64,000 nucleotides of DNA from Progne subis subis. Taxonomy: Eukaryota; Chordata; Aves; Passeriformes; Hirundinidae. Of the stretch, positions 54,437 through 62,100 are shown piece by piece. The stretch lies in the NCBI GenBank assembly GCA_022316685.1, contig JAKJHU010000156.1:620001-684000 (forward strand), given 5' to 3'. Under the pieces are notes generated by a model. That model saw nothing but the letters and a program-made list of their open reading frames with translations. It did no database searches and was not told the DNA's origin. How positions within the stretch are numbered: the first letter of the stretch is position 1; each line of letters opens with the position of its first letter. The translations under genes were made by a program, and so were the position numbers.

Positions 54437-56476
54437 GCTACTTTGGAATCCAAGCTATTTCACATGGATTTCATCCTCATTGCCCTTTTCCTGGGTTTTG
54501 GTTCCCAAATACCTGTCTTCACATGAGCAGCTTTGTGCTTCCCTATCCAGAGCCCTACCTTGGGAAACACTGTGAGAAATATTTCCTAAAGTGACATCGT
54601 CAGGCATTTGAATCCTTACCTGGCCTGCACTTTGTGCTTTCAGTTCAACAAAGAGGAATTCTTTTTGTACTTGTATTTGCTCTTTTAATTGTAGCAATTG
54701 GTGTGCATTTTGGAGTTCTTCCAAGTACAGTGCTGGGTGTATGAGGACCTTTGAGTTAAGAAACCATTAGGAATTTGCTTGGGAACAGAGATTCATGAAG
54801 GATTTGGAAAAAAGGAATTTGTTTTCCCTTTTGTTTTCCCTTTCATCTGCATCCCACATGTAATGGAACGTTGTTTCTTGGCATTTTATTATCTCCCATA
54901 TGGGTCAGCTGTGCTCATTTACCCAGAGTCCCAGTCTCTGTATGGAAAGCTACCTCAGCTCCAAGGTGGTTAAAACAGGAGAAACTGGGTGGGGAAGCAG
55001 AAGAGCTGAGTATCCCTCCCTGCTGAAGGTCCAAGTGGAAACCTGTGGGCTTTAATAACAAATCCTGACGGACTTTCCAGTATCTCATTGGAGCTGCCAG
55101 TAATGCCGTGAAGAAAATGAAAGCAGAATGCACACGTACAAAAAAAGTCTCAGCAGGCATCGCAGGAGGGCAGTTTGGATGTTGCTGTAAGTCTGTGTTT
55201 CAGCCTGGGGTATGTGCGAGAGGACCTGTGTAACACAGTGGGGACATCTGGAAGAAGTTCTTGGGTGAGTTCTTGGTTCTCCCTGTGTCCTACCCTGCAG
55301 GAGTTGGCTGGACCGTCACCCAGACAGCACGTTGCTGTGTTTCTCCTAGGAAGGACTGTCTGGGCTGGCTGGCGTGGCAAAAAAAACAAACAATCCCAAA
55401 CCAACACAAAAGACAAGTTTTTTCTGTTTAGTGTCAAAACAGTTTTTTGTAATTGAGTCTCAATGGACCACGTGAAGGCAAATGAGTTGCCGTCTTGAGA
55501 TGGGAAACAGATTTCCAAATATCTTATGTTCTTGGGTCATGCCAATTGACTTGAGAAGTTTGTAACTTTATTTTTAACTACTTGTGTTGAGTAAAGGGAA
55601 GTAATGGGCATTCTTGGTTTCCTGAATTTAAGGTCATTAATTGCCAGATTCTTCTGTGCCTTCACAGCAAAGAACCTCAGGTTTGGGATGCCCAGGCAGT
55701 GTGGCACAACTGGGTATAAATAAAGTCAGAGAACAAGCTAAGTTTTAGGAATCAAGATGCTCCCAATCAATTCCAAAGCTGGAAATGTGGATACCTCTCT
55801 CTTGAATGTGTTCTCATGCAATTAAAGTACAAGATGGGGTAGGAAGGGAGGTTTTTAGCAGTAGGAACCCAAATAGGTTTTGCAATGTGAGCCTTTTGTT
55901 ACACAAGGATAAATGATAGAAACAAACTGTGCTGAATTGTGACCAGCATCTTACTTTGTATTTAACGGCCCCTCAAAGCTGAGGTTAATGTAAAAGTATG
56001 CAGTGGGAATCCACATGACATGACAAGACTGCTAGATCAGTGACTGCACCGAGACCCGGATTTGGCCTCTGATCCACAACGAAGGACACAGTACTGTCTC
56101 AGCTGTTTGAGATCTGATAGGTATTTGAGGTATGATGTGGTGGTGCAAAAGTTGGTTTGTTATGTTCCTATGTGTTTTTGTAAGCTTTCTGTAATTTTAT
56201 ATGAGGTTTTATAATGGTTTGTTCCAATGTACTCCCAGTTTTCTACAATGGTCCTTTCCCCCACATGCTTGTTATATAACCTTCTGTTAAGTGTCAGTCA
56301 CCCCTCTCCCTCACCCGTCCCTGCCAATCCTCTCTCTCTCCCCTTGGGCGCCCTGCCTGTCACTTCGGGGCCCTTCCCTGGTTTCTGGAAAGATCCAAGG
56401 AGGGCATTGAGTGATTGGAGGGTGCCTGAGAAATCCCTCACCCCTTTCTTGTGGTTGGTTGCTGCCTCCACTGAGG
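54437..56476. other. Inter-LTR segment without a recognised gene
   Basis: The segment holds two unassigned candidate exons (minus 54620-54748; plus 55081-55186). The right part (about 56170-56476) is C/T-rich with TATA-like words (GTTATATAACC near 56271) and may belong to the older LTR interrupted by the minus-strand LTR. Nothing else was recognised. Confidence 0.4.
54620..54748 (-). CDS. Candidate exon of unknown gene, coiled-coil-like
   Basis: On the minus strand an acceptor-like TTTCTTAACTCAAAG precedes 54748 and a consensus donor, GTAAGG, follows 54620. The 129 nt between encode 43 residues in one open frame, including EELQNAHQLLQLKEQIQVQK. The heptad-like pattern of Leu/Ile and Gln/Lys/Glu suggests a coiled coil. 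The frame stays open past the donor to about 54455. I do not recognise the protein. It could be an isolated exon, a retrocopy fragment or a chance frame. Confidence 0.3.
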
Positions 56477-56906
56477 TGTAGCGACCTGGTTCCAGGAACG
56501 ACACGGCAGCCACACTCAGGCTGCTCGGGCCACCAGCTCACAGACACCAGTGTGGTGGACGGCAAATGGCGTTTTATTAACTGATTACATGGAGTTATAA
56601 AACCTCTGTTTGCTACATCACATCCGTCTGCTTACGTTACAAGTTACGTGTTGCTTACCTTATCAAGGACACTAACCAACTAAGTATTGAGGGAGGGGTT
56701 CTGTCTGCCCCTACAACACGATCTTCTGTCTTCCGGCCGCCTGTCCCTAATCTCCCACAGCTGGTCCCCTGTTTAAGAGTTAACACCAAATTGTTTACAC
56801 CCCCTTGTACCCTTATTGGCTGACCTGTTGTCGCCACCCCTGGTTCCACCCCAGTTTAAAAGTTGCTTCCCAAGCCTGTTTGGGGTTCTCTCCGAGCAGA
56901 TGTCCA
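56477..56906 (-). mobile_element. Alpharetrovirus-like solo LTR
   Basis: On the minus strand a TATA-like TTTTATAAC (56602-56594) is followed after about 16 nt by AATAAA (56578-56573), then CGCCATTTGCC and CCACCACACTGGTGT. This order and wording closely match the R/U5 junction of avian leukosis-type LTRs as I remember them. The distance from AATAAA to the 3' end is about 100 nt, as in that group. The borders are TG...CA, flanked by CTGAGG at 56471-56476 and 56907-56912, and 6-bp duplications are typical of alpharetroviruses. The right border is the less certain one. Only the regulatory LTR is present; no viral gene is seen. Confidence 0.7.
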
Positions 56907-57043
56907 CTGAGGCGGAGCCCCCTGTCGGACTCCCCTCCAATAAACCTTTCCTAAACCCTGCCTGAGAGTACCAGCTCTTCATCCGCCGCCGTCGCGATTT
57001 CGATCTAGTCCTATCGCTGGTGTGGGGGAACCAAGACCCCACA
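56907..57043 (+). mobile_element. Plus-strand LTR 3' part (poly(A) signal and U5-like end)
   Basis: Plus-strand AATAAA at 56939-56944 is followed by C/T-rich, U5-like sequence ending ACCCCACA at 57043. This resembles the R/U5 end of a gammaretrovirus-like LTR. TTTAAAAG (56855-56862) with ATTGGCTG upstream could be its promoter. In that case the minus-strand LTR would end further left than proposed. The 5' border was not found, and related sequence may continue left of 56477. Confidence 0.4.
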
Positions 57044-58539
57044 GGGAGGAGGTGGCTTGCCCAGCCTGCCACCCCAACCCCATCGCGTGCTAGCTGCAGT
57101 GTGAGGCTGAGCTAGCCTGTGGGCTGCGACTATCAAGCGTAGAAGGCACTGCGACAGTATGAAACAATTTTTATTGCTTTGTCTTTTTAAGCAGGACTGA
57201 GCCTGTGTCAGGTAGCATGCAGCAGCTCTGAGAGCTGCCCTGAGCTTTACAAAGTGAGAAGGATCATGAGGACAACACACTGTGCTTTCTTATGCTAATT
57301 GGGATCTGTGTTTAGACTGAGTTTAGGAATTAACCTCTGGGACTTAAGTACCACACCCAAAGTAAGTCTCACTCCATAAGTCAAACCTGCAGCAAAACAA
57401 AGAGAGCTGTATTTTGCTCAAACATTTTACTGGGTTCTAACTTGAGTGTGTTGTACTTTGAGCCTGGCACTGCAGCTGATACAAGGTACTGTGATGTACT
57501 CAGCCTGCCTTGACCTTAAAAGAGTTAATACTTGGAAACAACTGACACCTTTAGTATTTATACTTTAAAAAAATTAGTTGGCTAATTAATTGCTTCCAGG
57601 TGTTTAATGATTAATGCTGTTTCTGTGGTAAATCACTGCAGTGAATGGGTTCAGCCTTGATCTGACGTGTAAGCAGTGCTGAACAAGTAGCAGATGCTGA
57701 GTAAAAATAGGGACTCCTGTGGCTGAGGTTCAGGGATGGAGGGAAGCCCTTTGGTGTTTGCTGAGGAGATGGCCTGGTTCACAAACTCATGAGTTACTCT
57801 TAGAAGATCCTGCTTTGCTCTTGCTAGAGGCCGTTCCCTACCACTGCATGGCCCTCTGTTGTTCCCAGATCAAATCCCCAGTAGAAAAGGGCAGGACAAG
57901 ACTGCATCCAGCATTTCTCTTGGCTGCTCCCTCAGGGTGCTGGCACCATCATCAGAGACACAGAACAGCTTCTCATCCCAGAGTTATCCCTGTCCTCCGC
58001 ACTTCCCCATGTGTCTGCCTCGATGCTCACTGGGGAACCTCCTGTTTGTGGCCATCCATGGCTGTGCTCAGCGGGCACTCAGTTGTGCTTGGACGTGACC
58101 TGCCACAAACAGACTCGCAGAATAGGAGCATAGCATATCAGAGGCTGGGCTGATGTTTTTTTACAGAAAGCAAGAACAGGTGAAAGAACATGAGGTAACT
58201 TAACAGTGACTCTGCAGGAGACGGATGCCAGTGCTGCCCAACCACATGTGAGGGTGGCAAATTTTCATCAGTGGGGACTGCCACACCCGCTGATTTCAGT
58301 GCTCCCCGGGCCCCAGGGGTCCCAGCAGCATTCCTGCCCCGGCCCACACGTTCCTCGTGTCTGTGTCACACCCGCGGGTTTAGGATGGCCACCGGCCGGG
58401 ACGTGTCCCAAGGAGGCCGTGCCAGCTTCTGTGGAAGGCCCCGTGCCCTTCCCACGGCGGCTGCGTCGGCAGCCCTGGGGGCTCCTTCTGCTGCCCTGAG
58501 CCCGCAGAGCAGGGCAGCGTTTGCTGATGGCTTGAGCCG
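57044..58539. other. Intergenic stretch between LTR cluster and MROH gene
   Basis: AT-rich to about 57.7 kb, then increasingly GC-rich. No exon with convincing splice sites or family match was seen. Open frames here are short and show no recognisable motif. Confidence 0.4.
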
Positions 58540-59025
58540 CTCCTAAAGATCCTGTTGGGCTGTCTTGGACACCCGGGCCGAGGGAATCCTTTCAACCTGG
58601 GCCACTTTGGGTGGGCTGAGGGCAGCCCCAGCGCAGGTGGCAGCGTGTGCAAGGGCCCTTTGTGACACGGCGCAGCATGGTCACCGTGGGAGGGAATGGG
58701 ACAGGGTGTCAAAGGGCCCTTTGTGACACGTGGTGACATAGGTGCTGGCGGTGACGCAGCCACGGCACAGTGCTCGGAGCAGGCGACGGGACCGGACGGG
58801 ATAGAGCGGTGTCGTGAGGAGCCCCCCCACAGCACACTCGATCGTGTCTGACCCGGAGCTTTTCCGAGGCCTTATTCCTCCAGGTGACCTCGAGGCCAGA
58901 CCACAGGGCTTGCTGACCTGTGGCCTGCCTGAGGCTTCTCTTTTGCAGGTGCCCTTGAGGACTTGGTGACTCAGAGGTTTCCTGAAGCATCTCTCTAGAA
59001 GGGACCATCAAAGCCAGACTGTGGC
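58540..59025 (+). promoter_or_regulatory. Likely 5' region of the MROH-like gene
   Basis: GC-rich sequence upstream of the ATG contains two copies of a 19-bp motif (58651-58669, 58712-58730). It also has a good splice acceptor, TTCTCTTTTGCAG, ending at 58948, which would start a 5' UTR exon running into 59026. A possible donor, CTCCAG|GTGACC, lies at 58884/58885. Promoter assignment is inference. Confidence 0.45.
58651..58730. repeat. Spaced direct repeat of 19 bp
   Basis: AAGGGCCCTTTGTGACACG occurs at 58651-58669 and again at 58712-58730, 61 bp apart and inside the presumed MROH promoter. The core AAGGGCCCTT is itself a palindrome. Confidence 0.85.
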
Positions 59026-59134
59026 ATGGCAGGAAGATTTCTTGGCCTGTTCAAAGTCTTCAGGGGGAAAAAAAAGAAAGACCCTGGAGCACAACAGTCT
59101 GAAGAGCCGGAGCAGTACCAGGCACTGCAGGATG
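59026..59134 (+). CDS. MROH-like exon 1 (start codon)
   Basis: ATG at 59026 has G at -3 and +4. It encodes MAGRFLGLFKVFRGKKKKDP and ends in phase 1 (GAT G|) at donor GTGAGT. The lysine run is part of a basic N-terminal tail. Confidence 0.85.
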
Positions 59135-62100
59135 GTGAGTGGCAGGGCTGGGCCACACGGCTGATGGCTGCAGCCAGCTTGGCCCCATCCAGTCCCAGCT
59201 GCTGTGGGCATGCCCAGAGGGGCCAGGGCTGCCCCCTGCAGCAGCCCTGCTCCATCCCCTGGGGCATCCCGGGGCTGTCCCTGTCTGGAGAGCGCAGGGC
59301 AGGGCGCTGTTCTCTGGCCTCTCCCGCAGCCCCTCACCTCTGGCTGTGCTCGTCCTTTACCAGATGCAGCCATGGACCGGACACAAGAGCACAAACCCAC
59401 CCGCGGCCGCTTCCGCAGAACATTGAAGGTACCTGCAGCCTTCCCCACCTGGGCTGGGCCTGCTGTCACTGCTCAGCCCAGCACCGTGCTTGGAACACTC
59501 CATGGAAAATCCCTGGCTTCCCATCCTTTGTTCTCCTGCAGATGTTCACAAAATTCACTGGCCTTCGACGTAGAAATAGCAGCACCACAGCAACTGTGGG
59601 CCCAGCCAAGTTTAACTCCAGCCCGATGAAGTTCCAGGCACAGCCTGTCAGCAAAGATTCGACTGCGTGTTCAGACAATTTTGACATAGCAATGAATGAT
59701 CACAAGGCGAAGGCTTTTCTCAGGTCAATGACTGAGCAGTGCTGCCATCGAAAACACTGGCACCGGAATGGCTCAAGGCCTCACAAATACTCCCGTCATG
59801 CCCACTCCCACCGTGACCCATGCTCCCACTATGGAATTTTTCGAGGAGCATGCTGTTCCTCCTCAGGAGCAGGTATGCAGCCGGGGGTCAGGCCTGGAAG
59901 CCGCCCTGGATCATGTGGCCTGCAAAGCCACTGGGCCCCCTCAGCCTGTGAAGCCATTACAGTATCGTGGGAAGGGAAAAACTTCCTGGGGGAAGTGGGG
60001 AAGTTGTTCCCTTGGATAGTACTCCAGGTCTTCCCCATGTCTCCTCCAGGTGCCATCTGTTGTGAGGAACATTCACCAGAGACTGACATCCCATATCACT
60101 GTGGATGTAAGGCTACAAATTGACGTTCTGAGGCTGGCTGAAGAACAACCAGCTGACATGGTGCTGACCCTCCTGCACTGCGCCCCAACCTGTGACAGGT
60201 ACAGGGAGAGCTCAGGGCTCACCAGCCTTCAGGGCCATTGCCCCGCACAGCCTGTGCAATGGGATCTGCCAGGCAGGCTGAGAGGTCCAGGACCCTTGGG
60301 ATCCTCTGTTTTCTGAGCCTGCTGCCAATGCTCTCTCCCTGCCCTTCAGGGCACTGGGACTCTGTCACCTGGGCGCCCAGAGCTGCAAAGAGCATGGTAG
60401 TGTGACTGAGATGCCCCTGACACAGAGCTCTGATCCCACAGAGCTGCTGCAGTGATGTGGAGAGCCATAGGCTCGTCAGTTCCCACACTACAGAAGGTGA
60501 TGCCAACATTGCTCTGTGTGATGGAGGACTGGCCTGTGTACCGCATGTTCACCTCCGATGGGAAAAACAAGGAAGTTTTTGCCCTGGCTGTGAGTTTCTG
60601 GGCCTTTGCTCACCCCAGGTCACCTCTCTGGGAACTCTCCCTCCTCTCCCTGCCTCAGAAGCCAGGATGAAACCTGGGCTAGGGGCAGGCTCAGGGGGCA
60701 CCAGGCCCGCTGCTCCCCCTGCGTTTCCCCTCGGGCCCTGCCACATGGACACCTCGGCACTGAGTGCTGTCTCGGGCTGCTTCTTTTGCAGGCCACCCTG
60801 GTGGTGTGGGTGATTGTCCAGGTGCCTGAGTGCCACGAGGGGATGATTCTTTATTCCTCCCGCCTCTTTGTGGCTCTGCTCTTCCATGTGGTCATCACCA
60901 CACAGCAGACACTCCCAGAGGAAGTAGTTAACTTCTGGAGAGCATGCCAGGAGGAACATCGCCTTCCCAGCGACCCCAACAGGTCTCAGTCCTCCTGGCC
61001 TTCCCATGCCACTGTGGCCAGCACCAGTGCTCCCAGTGTGACTTGGGCCTTGCTCTGCCCACAGGTTTGCAGTGGAGGCCATGAAGTCCCTGCTCTTCCA
61101 GCTGCGGTGTGACAATGAGGTGATGGCGATGGAGCATAAGCATGGCTGGGACAGGCTGCTCTCTGCCCAGACCCAGCACTATGCCATGGGTCTGCTGGCC
61201 AGGTGAGATCCCCTTCACCACACTGCCCCTGGCATATGTGCCCTTTGCCTGGGGTGCCCCACACAGTCTTTGTGGTCGTGGGCCAGACGGCCTTGGCACT
61301 GAGGGACGGCCAAGCAGACTGGGAAAGGCTGGGAGAGCAGGGTGCCCATGAGGGTCTGCCTCCCAAAGCGCCCACATTCCCTCCAGGGATGCTGAGGAAA
61401 GACTGGTCATCTGTGAGTCAGTCCTGGGCCAGGTTGTCCCTTCCACCTCAGGGTCTTGGTGCCTTTTTCCCTCTGCCAGGGAGATGCGCCGTGTCTTGAT
61501 CCCTGTGTGCTCCCGCATTGCACTCCACCTACTTCGGATGCTCAGCGTACATGAGCCACGCTGGGATCTGCCTTTCCTGGCATTCCTTGTGGAGGTGAGC
61601 CTGAATTCCAGCGCTGCCTGGCTGAGCTGCCTCCCAGCTCTCTGCCCTCTCGTAGCCTGCAGCTGCCTGGGATGTTGCCCGCACCCTGCGCTGCTGCTGC
61701 TGCCTGGGCCAGGCCCTGCGCGCTTCTGGGCTCCTGGCAGCCGGGTCCCCTGTCACTGCCCTGTGCCTTTCAGGTCCTCGACTGCCTGGACTTGACTAAA
61801 TGTGGTGGCAGTGTCCTGAAAGTTGTGTCGAGGTACCTGCTGAGTGAGTGCAGAGACAGGAATTGCCTGTCACTCAGAGGCCTCATGGTGCTCAGCAAGG
61901 ATCTCTGGATGGTGAGAAGGCAGCAGCAGCTGAAGCTGCGCTGGGGAAAGCAGCCTTGTGGGCTGGCTGGGCTTCAGGAGCTGAGGCAGATGCTCCCAGC
62001 TCTCCTGCCTCCTGCCTCAGCTGCCCGAGTGCTTCGGGACAGGCCTTTGGCCTCTGGGCCCTGCATCGGCAGCAGGGTGGGGCTGCAGTGCCAGGGCAGT

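Noticed and set aside
55187..55203. A 17-nt GTAAGT...TTTCAG interval
   Set aside because: Too short for an intron; kept only as overlapping donor and acceptor signals.
59724..59739. A 16-nt GT...AG interval in MROH exon 3 that would fix the frame as an intron
   Set aside because: It is far too short to be spliced; a frameshift is the better reading.
59026..60123. A single 365-aa open frame from the MROH start through three introns
   Set aside because: It crosses clear GT-AG introns. Its tail is in the wrong frame for exon 4 and turns into His/Cys-rich nonsense.
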